64,000 nt of DNA from Heterodera schachtii. Its lineage: Eukaryota > Nematoda > Chromadorea > Rhabditida > Heteroderidae. The translations under genes and the position numbers were made by a program. Where the stretch lies: assembly GCA_023374025.1 (NCBI GenBank), contig SIJG01000037.1, positions 1,236,211 through 1,300,210 of the forward strand, written 5' to 3'. Each line of letters begins with the position of its first letter. Position 1 is the stretch's first letter. Positions 34,072 through 44,485 of the stretch are shown one piece after another. The notes below the pieces were generated by a model. It worked only from the letters and a program-made list of their open reading frames with translations, was not told the DNA's origin and searched no databases.

Positions 34072-36132
34072 TGGTATTAATTATAAGGTAAATCTGTGAG
34101 GATAGAACTTAAAATATAAAAAAATGAATACAATACTAAATTTATATCATGAGGATTCTTGTGGGAAGGGATGTCTGTCTACATACCTATGTGAGATATC
34201 GAAAATAAGGTTTTTCGGATCAATCCTTCAATTCAATAAGGCAAAATTTAGACTCAACAGATCCACAAATTTGCTTTTTGTGCGGATCAGGCCAAAGCCG
34301 GTTGCACAATTTCTTTTTGCAATTTTAAAATATAATGCCAAATTTTCTAAATCAAATTTATAACAATTACCGAAAAGTCGGCCCAATTAAACAAACACAT
34401 CAATATTAATAGCTTTTCCCAGACTAAACTTTAGGAAATCATATTCAAGTTTTACAAATAGGCAGATTTTATGGCAATGGTAACGATTTGGTGTCCCGAC
34501 GAAAATTTTTTTTTTAAATTTCGCAGGTTTTTTCTAGGCTTAAAAAATGTGCTGGTCACGAATCTAAACTCAGATTTTAAAAATCATTGATGATTTGGTT
34601 CTTATATGGTTTGTCCCCCATAAGGTTTTCGAAAAAATAACAATTTTTAAAGAGTCGGATAGAACATCTTTTCTTAGGTCTTCGAGGTCGCTGATCACGA
34701 ATCTGTCATCCATTTCGAATCCCGAATTCGAACAAAAGGTCACAAACTCAATTTTTAACAAAATTCATATTTTTTGAACAAAAGCAATTCAATTCGAGCT
34801 CGAAATGGGTCAAAACGGGTGCCGGATTCGTGATTAGCGACCCCGAAAGCCTAAAGAAAAATGTTCTATCCTACTCTATATAATTATAATCCTTTTCGAA
34901 AATTTATGGGGGACAAACCATATAAGAGCCGATGATTTTTATCTATGATTTTTCATCAACTACTTGATATTTTAGCTTTTTAAAATTATTTTTAAAAAAT
35001 TTAGCAATGAATTTGGGGGTTAAAAAAATACTCTGATCGCGAATTCGAGCTCTGATTATGCATTAACCTTCATTTTCGAAATCCATTAAGCATCAAATTA
35101 ATTGAATTTTAACATTTTATAATTTAAAAAATTGATAAAAAAACATAGAAAAAGCAGATTTTTAATTTTGCACTTTTTTATGAAGTGCCCCATTTTTGGC
35201 TTTTTTTGGTGCAGACCTCAAAAGTGATCAGAAAAAATCAATCATAAACAACCACTTTTTATTACAAATATAAAACATTACAAATAACAATTATTTAGAA
35301 CAAATATAAAATTCAAAAAAAAAAAAAGAATGAGATCAAAGGGATTTGTTAAAGTTGAACCGCGCCATGCCATTTGGACACCTGAGTCGTTTAAGCATTT
35401 TCGACAAAAATTATAATCAAATTACTAAATTTTTAGTGTCCAATTTCTGGCGCTTAAATAATTCAGCTCATAAAAGAAGTCTGAACTCGGTTCTTTCAGC
35501 AAAAGATCATTTTAGTACGTCCTGTTTTAAGGTGCAATTTGGCTTTATTGCATTTTAGGATTTTCAAATATATAAAAGCCGTACTAAAACAACCCGGGAT
35601 CATAAATACATTATAATTGAAAATAGAATATTTGAGATGATTATCAAATGATTAGTTGATAATGCAAGCTGAATAAAGGATTATTATTTTGAAGATTTTG
35701 TTTGTTTGTTTGTTTGGAAATCATTTGTAGTTTATTTACATGTGAACACTTGTGTGACATTCCTGTGGAAAAAAAATGAAAGCCTACAATAAGTTTTATT
35801 TTTTATGGATTTTAGTATTCTTAAAAAATTATTAGGATAAATATATTAAAAAACAAATTGGCGAATTCAGATCAATTGGCCTTTTATACCAGGAATATAT
35901 CGAAATGCCCAATTTCCGAGTTTTTTTTTTCTTGGCTCGGAATTCCGATTTTCGATTGGCGAAATTTTCTGACCCGTCAAAATTCTGATTGCCGAAATTT
36001 TAGAGGGCATCGGCATGCAACCAACCCTGTTTTATACTGCGAAATACTTAATGCTATCGAATTTTATTATTTAAAAATGATGTATCTCATTGATGCATTT
36101 TCCTGAAGCCATTAATTTTGTTTCGGTCCTTC
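34072..36132. other. Intergenic region with an inverted-repeat element
   Basis: No gene is supported between the FBXO7 and Wnt genes. It contains the element at 34578-34941 and, at about 35905-36010, a fragment with CTCGGAATTCCGATTTTCGA words like those inside the transposon at 61919. The rest is AT-rich. Confidence 0.5.
34578..34941. mobile_element. Miniature inverted-repeat element, same family as 31264
   Basis: Arms of about 170 bases are inverted: CTTATATGGTTTGTCCCCCA on the left and its complement near 34912-34930. Each arm carries 'ggtcgctgatcacgaatctg' or the variant with 'attagcgacccc', the same core as in the element at 31264. No open frame. Confidence 0.85.
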
Positions 36133-39100
36133 CTACCTGCATGTATCGCAAATGACCTGGCAGCACCTGTTTATAACAACAGTTCATTATTGAATTTTAT
36201 TAATTTTTGCCATACATACCATTGGAATTTGCAATTGCATTTGGTCATTGTCTTAAAAAATAGTAAATGAAACTCAAATACCGTAAATCCTGTATTTGAA
36301 TGCCCGGGCATTGTATTGTTCAACCCCTCCCAAAAGGGGCATTTAATTGGAGGGGGGCATTCTACCAAGGGGGGGGCATTCAAATACAGGATTTACGGTA
36401 TTGGAAATTATTAGGCAAGGTGTATACAGTATATTTTGTTTTCATGTAAGGAATTTTTTTGAATTGAAAATTTGTTGATTATTTTATACCTCTTCAATAT
36501 GACTTTCGAAGCCCCTTCCGCAACAAAGCAAATCACATGAATTGGGTGCGTGCGGATCATTTCTTTAAATATTTTTTAAATTAAATTAAAAAATAATTAA
36601 TATTATTATTGTTTGTTAACTTACGAGCAGACTCGGCCCTGTGTGCCAATTGTGCCGTCAGTGCGATCAATGCGACAGTAATCTGGTGATATGTCCTAAA
36701 ATTTTAAGAAAATTTGAGATGACTATTCTCATGTGTGATGGCGCTGAGAAATTCAGTTAAAAACATTTGGAATGAGTGCAAATTCTTGCCAAAAAAACAA
36801 AACATTCATTCGGTTTCAACACAGAGAACCGCACGGACAAAAGACCTACAATTTTTAATTTAATTAATGCTCAATTTTTTAACAATGAATCTCACCTAAT
36901 TATTTTTGCTTATCATAATAATTTAATGAAGGTACTTTGCTGATATTTTAATTAAAAAAAATTTCATTTCAGACATTAAAAATTAAAGGAAAATATAAAT
37001 AAAAATTGTAGGTTTTTTGTCCATAGGTCTTTTGTCGGTGTGGGTCTATTGTCTTGTCTGCGGATCTTACGCCATTTTCTCATCAGAAGCTGATGCAACT
37101 GATTTAAGCCCCTTTAATCCCCGCTATAGTTTGTGAATTTCGGAAGGAGCTCATCCCCCTCGCGCTTCATTTGTGCTCCAGAATTTTTTTTTTCAAAAAC
37201 TGTGACATTAAATATTTTTATGGATCTTTTGCCCCCGCTTTAAGCGTTTTAACCGTCCGCTGGCTCAATCAAATTAAAAAATTAATTAAATTCAAATTAA
37301 ACTAATCCCCCCCCAAAAAAAAACTTTTCCATCTACTGACCAGGAAAACTAAATCAGTCAGTGCTCTGTTTTTCCTCCGTTGTTGTTGCTGCTGCTGTGT
37401 TGTTGGTGTTGCTGCCTTCGACCTCTGCTGTCCTCCACTCGCATTGGCTCATCAAATTGCATGTTTCCGCGGCTGTTGATCTGAATACGTCGTGCCTGCT
37501 TGTACTTTGTCTGAAGGATGTTGCCAATTTGACGGATTGGAGGCTAAATGCATTTTTTAATAAGTAATGAATTCAACAAATGTGGCTTAAATTAGGTGCT
37601 CGGTCGAACTTTAAAAAAGTGTCAATGATAATAATATTTAAATTTAATTATTATTTTAAGATAATAAAGATATTTAATTTGATTATGTTTCAGCTAATTT
37701 ATGATTTATTATTCTGCAAGTAAATTAATTATTATATCGACACTTTTTGTTGGGATGGAAGCCAAATCTCTCGGAAAGTCTCAGAAATCGCATTTGTATT
37801 TGGGTGTCTAAAGAATCAAAATTCAAAGCCAAAATTGTTTCCAATTAATAGGTATTACGATGAGACTAAAAATATTTTAGGTGCATATTTTTAACATGAA
37901 TTCTTTAGCAATTTTCGGCAAAGTTAAACAGCCATTCAGGAAAATTTGAACCGAATTACAAAAAGTAACATTTAAAAAAATTTTGTAATTTAATTCAATC
38001 CATCTGATCAGAAGATTGATCATTTTTTAGGATTAGCTCGGGATCCTAAATTAATTAAAACTGGCAAGCCGACTATTATTTACTCACCAATTGCATCCAA
38101 CATGTCTTTAAATTGCATGAACCGCTGAAAAAAGCATATATGTGTATTTGTAATGGCACTCAGTTTTTTTTTCTTTGCTGACCTCACGCCATGGCATTTG
38201 CACTTCGGCTTTGCCTGTCGCTTTACTATCTGAGGAAAGTGAATTGAATTTTTGATCACAAATTAATTAATTTTACATTTCAAAAAAAAAGATGGAAACT
38301 TTAACAAAAATCGGACAAGAAATCTGACTTCCCAAAATACAAATGAATGAAAAATTCCGGACCTAATAAATTTAAATTTAATTAAATTTTATAATTTCAC
38401 ACCGGACTATATTAATTTACCCTTTCATGACCAAGCTTTTTAATTTTTGATTTTTTTTATTGAAAATCCATTCAAAAATCTGTGAAATGTGAATTATTTG
38501 CAACTTTAACCAAGTGAATAAATTTTTTCAACCTTTTCTAAGCAATTAATCATTTTTTGCACTGCAATTTTTTTCATTTTTGTTCGATATTTTCGTAAAT
38601 ATTTTTGGAATTTTTTATTTACTTAGGCGCTGAAAATTTTACGGCGAGAAAAATGTAGGGATTCGGACGGCCGCCGCCCTGTTACAAATATCCATCTTAT
38701 TACATCACATTACCTTCCTGCCAACTTCGTTGTTCCATCGGTTCATCAACGATCGTCCATGCCATTCCGCGGATCGCTTATTGCTCTCCTCCTTTTCACG
38801 TACATCAATGAAATCGCTTAAATTGTTCTTCATTAAATTTAATTTGTCACATTGTATTGTCTCTTGAGCCCGGAATCGAGATTTCGGTATTGAGTAGGAA
38901 TTTCGAAAAAAAAAACTCAAAATTCAGGAAAAAATAAAAAATATCAAAAATAGGGCGAAATTTTTTCCACTCCCAGCCGTACAAATTATTTTGAAGGAAA
39001 ACCGGCGACGGGCAACAAACAGCACGGGCCAAAAAATCCCAGGTTTGCCAATTGCTGATTGTGAGCGCCAGCCAACCCGGGATTTTTGGGATTTTCAAAG

Positions 39101-40829
39101 CCAGAATTTTCAGTTATACTTTTTTCTCTAAAATTCCAGATTTTTGCTAATATTTGACAAGTCCCTAATGATAAGGGAGATATTTTCAAGAATTTCATTG
39201 AGAGCTTTCTGAGTTCGGGCGAAAATCCCGACTCAGTAATTGATCTCACAATCGGCTGCTCACCGCGAGAATCGGTAGCCATAATCGATGTTATCGCCAC
39301 AGCCACTCCAAGTCCAATCCTCATTAACACCACGGCTTTGTTGCTGAATGTGGAAAAACATAGAATATCCATCTTCATCATCATAAGCGTGCCAAATCAC
39401 ATTTTCCCAATGATAAAATTCATTATTTGCTCATTAAAATTACACTCACAGAGAAATATATTAAATTAATTAAAATAATTAGACAATTTCCGATTGCGCC
39501 TATATTCAGACACTTTTGGGGACACACCCAATTTCAAGAGTATCCAAATTTTTTGTCCCACAAGAGTCTGTTAGATAATTTGCCAGTTTTCGATCAAATC
39601 TTGCCAAAATATAAATTTAAAATTTAAAATCAGAATAATAATGATCAAAAGCCGATGATTTTGATTAGGTGCGATTTTTGTTATGACAACAAACCAAGCC
39701 CCCGCGATTTGGCGCATTATCATTTTCTGAACAGCCACAACTTCGCAGAAAGCCAAGACGACAACGGCGTCCAATTTCATGTGTGACACCGGCAGAAAGA
39801 ATTGCATATGTGAAAGCCGCTTCCCGAGTTCCTTTAAGTGGGCATAATTTATTAATTTTAGAAATTATTTAAAATTAAATTTATTTGAATTTTAAATTCT
39901 GACTTTTTATTTGAATTATAACCACATTCACCTTTCTTATGTATTGGACCAATGTGTTCCTTCAGCTCTTGTGGTGTTGAGCAGTTCCATCGATGATAAC
40001 GGAATTGCCATTCGCATTCCTTAAAATTACATAGGTATTTAGAAAAAATTTGTTTATTGAATAATATTAAATAATTTAAATAATTTTTAATGTTTGAAAA
40101 AAGGTGTTAATAATATTTAAATAAATCATATTTTTGCTCACAGAAATTGCCTGTTTAGCTCCACTTCCAATAGCGTGCATATGATCCTTGAACAGTTCAC
40201 CTTGCAAGGACAAATTTATAATCCAATTTATCGAAATTACAAAAATTTTTAAATAAATAAAATTATAATTCCATACACTTACAAATTCGCTTCTGTCCTG
40301 GTGATAAACCTTAAAAATAAAGATTCTTTCAATTTTTTCCGAATTTTCTATCATTAGTGATTAATGTCAATGATCATGTCATTAATAACCAATCAATAAA
40401 TAAAGCAATTAAGAAAATAGATGATCAATATCAATCAAAAAATTCCGCTTGGTCAGATCAACAAAATCTAAATAAAATCGGGGCACCTTTCAGCTGAACA
40501 CATTCAGGCGGTTGTGCTTCTGCTGGCGGTTGCCGCCTGTTTTCCATGGCCGTGGATTCTTTAGACGATTCATAATAGGGCGGCAAATTGAGCTGGGTGC
40601 TCAACTGGGCCACTGATGACCTTTTAAATGGATTAAATTTTAAATTAGGGCTAATGAATTTGTTCGGCATGGGATTTACGCAATGGAAAACTTACCACCA
40701 TGACACATCCAACATGCCATGTGTCCGAAGAATTGACGCTAGAAAGGTCAACAGAAAAAAAGTCAACCGAAGGAGTGGCAAAAATTGCCTAATTTTTGGT
40801 TCCATTTTTGCTGATAATGTTTTCTGCAT
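36133..40829 (-). CDS. cwn-2: Wnt signalling ligand, Wnt5/CWN-2-like, complete (401 aa)
   Basis: A secreted, lipid-modified glycoprotein that binds Frizzled/ROR receptors to guide cell polarity and migration. Sixteen exons join in phase into 401 codons: 40696-40829 (signal peptide, [15 protein letters not shown]), 40487-40620, 40283-40309 ([10 protein letters not shown]), 40142-40200, 39932-40019 ([14 protein letters not shown]), 39695-39831, 39264-39343 ([16 protein letters not shown]), 38714-38816, 38183-38229, 38088-38124, 37439-37543, 37341-37394, 36625-36695 ([19 protein letters not shown]), 36490-36562 ([10 protein letters not shown]), 36230-36252, 36133-36166 (ends [10 protein letters not shown]). 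The acylated serine motif CHGVSGSC is intact. '[11 protein letters not shown]' and 'SGSC.LKTCW.QL' point to the Wnt5 subfamily. Several introns hold inverted-repeat elements, and one intron (37395-37438) is only 44 bases. The subfamily is inferred from motifs. Confidence 0.9.
36278..36402. mobile_element. 125-bp MITE with near-perfect terminal inverted repeats in a Wnt intron
   Basis: The termini are inverted copies of AATACCGTAAATCCTGTATT running on to TTGAATGCCC, about 30 bases and identical at both ends. A TA dinucleotide sits symmetrically at both ends, as for Tc1/mariner-type insertions. The short G/C-rich interior repeats GGGGCATT. Short ACCGTATTTC-led relatives occur at 44512 and 48362. 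Confidence 0.88.
36832..37035. repeat. Inverted-repeat element in a Wnt intron (GACAAAAGACCTACAATTTT)
   Basis: The left arm GGACAAAAGACCTACAATTT is matched by an inverted arm near 37004-37033. The interior is AT-rich. It is probably another small non-autonomous element. Confidence 0.6.
37595..37765. repeat. Inverted-repeat element (AAAAAAGTGTCAATGATA family) in a Wnt intron
   Basis: The ends carry TTTAAAAAAGTGTCAATGAT and, inverted, 'attatatcgacacttttt'. The larger element at 47106-47402 has the same end words, so the two are relatives. Confidence 0.6.
38866..39245. repeat. Dispersed AGCCCGGAATCG element in a Wnt intron
   Basis: It shares ordered words with the segment at 29341-29590: GAGCCCGG, TTTCGGTATTGA, AAAATAGGGCGAAATTT, TAAGGGAGATATTTTC. 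The right end carries an inverted partner (CCCGACTCAGTAATTGAT). It fills most of the intron between the exons at 38816 and 39264. Confidence 0.6.
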
Positions 40830-43500
40830 TTTTATTAATTTGCTTAAATAAAAAAAATTTACTTTTTAGATTTAAAAAAGTTAATTAAAAAATTGTGCAA
40901 AAACTTGCAACTCAAATTAGCGATTTCAATTTTTTTTTCTCGCAACATTATCAATCAAAACAGAAACAAATCGTTAAAAATTGAAATAAAATTCCGGATC
41001 AATGAGAAAGAAGTGTGTGGATCATTCACATTAAAAGGCATTTCTCATCCACCATCCAACCACATTGCTAATAGTGTTTGATGGTGGAACAAAATTTGGC
41101 CCATCAAATGTTTGTTGATCGGCTCATAAAATGGTGGGGGGGGGGGGGTGGAAATTCGTGTGATGATTATGATGATGATTTTGGAGGAGTTTTGGACACC
41201 AAATGGGTGGATGGGTCATCAACACTAACCACCACCACCATCAGAATTTATTTGTTGGTTGGTTGCTTTCCCCTCCTTAAAACTGATGATGATGATATGG
41301 TAGTGGTGGTTCTGTGATGGGGCGCAGCAACGGCAACAGAAGAGAATCATAATTATTATTATTACACTTAAATTTGGATGGGGTGGTCAGTCATAAAAAG
41401 CAATAAAATTCCCTGTGGAAGGGTAAGAAAATGCAACTTTTTGACTCCAATTGGACATTTTTTTGAAAAAATCACCGTTTTTTTATAGAGAACACATTTG
41501 CCCTTATTTCTAAGATTTGACCTTAATTAGAGGGGCAGCAGGCATTAGAAAAACCAAAAATTCCTATTCTTAAGATTTCCATTTAAGTAAGTTTTTAAAA
41601 ATATGTCCTTTTTACCTCCAAATCAAAGTTTTTTGACCAGAGATGTCCTTTTTTGGAAAATTTTTGATGCTATCTTCGATGTTTATGCTTAAAATAGTTG
41701 AGAGAAATCTGTGACGATTCATAGGAAGAAGTTTTTTACGGAATGATGAAAAGCCTGGACCATTTTAAGAAGTTGTGACTAATAAAACTGGCAGAATTGT
41801 GCAAAACAGCCAACGGCGACGGCCGGAATGAATGAATGTGGCACGGCACATTTTCAAACAGTGTGTGCCGTCCGTCGGCCACCAAATTTATGACATTGGG
41901 CAGAGAGAGGGTGGGCGCGGGGGGGGGGAACCAATGAAAACGGACGATGGATGGGGATGGCCAAAGGGCAATTAATTATGCCTTTTGCTCCTTTTTCTTC
42001 AGCTAATTCCCATTTCATAGCGCCGCCACCAGCGTAAAACAACGGCAGAAGAGAGACACAACGACAACCTTGGAAAGGAGAGGAGGGGGGGGGGATAAAG
42101 CCTAAAGCCGAACTGACAACGAAAGCAGTGAAAGAAAATTGCCAGCGGCGCTGTCAGCCACCAGTCAAACTTTAGTATAAAGAAGTCCCGCCTTTTGCTT
42201 CTCATCGGTGGCCGGTCCGTCCGTTGTTGGCCCAACAAAAGCAGGCACACAAATGAGTTAAAGGGGGGGGGGGTAATTAATTGTTGGCCAATTGGCTCTG
42301 GCGCTGAACAATTTATTCTTTGGAGAGCGACGGGTGCAGCCCCAAAGGCCACCAAACAGAGGAACTTTATTCGGACAGAATGACAAAGCATAACAAAAAT
42401 TTATAGGGAACATTCGGGAAGGAATTCTGTGTCTTGAGTTAATTTAGGACTATTTTAAATAATTATTATGAGGGGTTTTGAAAGCCTAAGTGTATCGGAA
42501 TTGGTTTTTGGAAATTTGAAACTTCCCCAGAATTTTAAATTTATATATGTCGACATTTTGAAAAAATTAATAAATTTTAAATGAAAATAAAAAAATGACA
42601 GAAGTTCTTTCAATATATTCCCAGTTCTCTCCTTTTCAACTCTCATTTTGACCCGCCGTTTGCCGACCGAATTTTTGAAAAGTAATGGGAGGGGGGGGGG
42701 CAGCAAAATATTGTGACATTTTGGCGAACAAAATGAAGAATGGGGGGCTTGGGGTTGGGCTCGAAAGGATTTGTGACTAACAATAAGCAGCATCACCAGC
42801 ACCAGCAGCACCACACCAACACACAACGGCCGGACGGACGGACGGACGGAGAGCAAATGAATGGGATGGAATGGGCGAAGGGGGGAGGCAAAAGGCACAA
42901 TTTGATGAATCGCTTTTTGCCAATGAAATTGGGATTGGAAGTGAGTGGAAATGGATGAGTGGATGGATGACGGAGTAGTTTATAGTAGTATTTATATGTG
43001 AAGAGAAATATGCCACCAATGACAATTGGTCGGCATTTTGGTCGTTGGATGAGATAGGGAGGGAGGAACCGGGGCGGAATTAGAGGGTTGGCTATGCCAA
43101 TGAAGTAGTGCTGCTCGAAAGTCTCATAATCTCGAGTCTCGGAGTTTTCGGTCTAAGTCTCGATTTGCGAGTCCGAACTTTTTTTCACCCTAATATTTTT
43201 GATTACAAATTTATTTAGAAATTTTGAAAAAAAAGTCTCGGTCTTGGACCTTGACTCGAGAAAAGTGTCTCCAATTTTTTGGGGTCGAAAAGCACGTAAG
43301 AAAGGAGGAGGGTGATTCGGGAAAATGAATTGGTTACTACGATGTGCGAAATACATACAGTAAACCCAGTCCCCACCGTATGTCTAGAGTATCTGAAGGA
43401 TAATGTATTGGGTCTTTTTTAAATTTTTATTATTTCAAATGTCACAAGTTTTGCACAAAAATGAATCATCTCATTACATCCAACTAATTATGCATCAAAT
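40830..43500. other. Upstream region of the Wnt gene, no gene supported
   Basis: About 2.7 kb without a splice-supported frame. It contains ACCACC and GATGAT simple repeats (about 41165-41300), G runs near 41133, 41920, 42086, 42266 and 42690, a GGAC run at 42828-42849, and a TCTCGAG-rich segment at 43105-43290. It should hold the control region of the minus-strand Wnt gene. Confidence 0.45.
43105..43290. repeat. TCTCGAG-rich inverted-repeat-family fragment
   Basis: It contains GCTGCTCGAAAGTCTC, ATCTCGAGTCTCGG and the inverted CTTGACTCGAGA, with TTTCGGTCT. Similar words occur at 49130-49490 and 14489-14541, so this is probably a copy of one dispersed element. Confidence 0.5.
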
Positions 43501-44485
43501 TTATGCAAAATTTCCTCTCTTTGCGAATTCACTGCTCAACGGACTCCATTCAATGGGCTCCACTAAAACAAAATAATTCATTTTTATTTAATTTATTTTT
43601 TATGTTTGCAAAAAAATAAAATTATATCTTTGCTCAAGTTTAATCAAATTTAAATTGAGTAATAGAGAAATATTTGGTCTATTTGATCATACAAAGAAAC
43701 TTAAATTTGATTGTTTCTGAAAAAAAAGTAAGTTATGAAGGAATGAAATGTGTCATATTTTTATGGTCACACAAAAATTTAAGGACGTTATATTATCGCT
43801 CAATACCAAGATTGCTTAATTAATTAAGCTTGAGCAAGATGATTATTTATTATTCTACAAATAAAATATAAACTAATAATTAATTTAAAATATTTTTTTA
43901 GGTTCGCCCCAGGTTTGGCTCACAAATCAGCACTACGGAAATTCACTAACCAAAACTGTTCACAGTTTTCTCACCAGCGAAAAGTTGTCCGCCTTGGGTT
44001 GCTGCGCTTTCGTCATTCCATCGGTTTGCCCTTGCTGCAAATGTGCCGCCGCCTCTCTTGGCAAACGCAAATTTGACGGCACCACCACCAGCAGATCGAA
44101 CAAAAACTTCGTTTGAACCATCGGCGGCGGCGACGTCCCGAGCAAAACGATGATTTTTCATCAATTCTCCATCATTTTGAAAGGCAAATGATGGTTGTGG
44201 ATAAGGGAAAATCCTAGCAGAAGAAGAAGCTGATTGTGGCGATGCTTTTGCGGTCCGGAAAAACAATGCTTCGCCACCAATTTGCCGGGGCGAATATGCA
44301 AAATGTTTGGTGGCGGTGCCCTCATTTGCCATCATCACTTTGGCGAAGTTCGCCGACGATGGCACCAGCAACAGCTTGGTTCCATCAATAACGGTAGTAG
44401 GTCCACCGTTGTGAATTGGGTGGGCAAAAGCAGCAGAATATGCAGCGGCAATTAGTAAAAGTGCCATAGAAATGGCCCGGTTCAT
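43501..44485 (-). CDS. Small secreted protein, possible peptide precursor; not recognised
   Basis: The first exon starts MNRAISMALLLIAAAYSAAFA, a clear signal peptide with cleavage near AFA-HP, and runs to a donor after NSF near 43950. A second exon (43501-43562) joins in phase 1 (VEPIEWSPLSSEFAKRGNFA) and ends in TAA; without it the protein ends NSFG. The mature part is rich in Ala, Phe and Gly, has no cysteine, and carries two KR pairs in similar contexts (KFAFAKRGGG and SEFAKRGNFA), as seen where prohormone convertases cut. That makes a neuropeptide-like precursor or a nematode-specific secreted protein possible. There is no domain and no match I can name. Confidence 0.6.
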
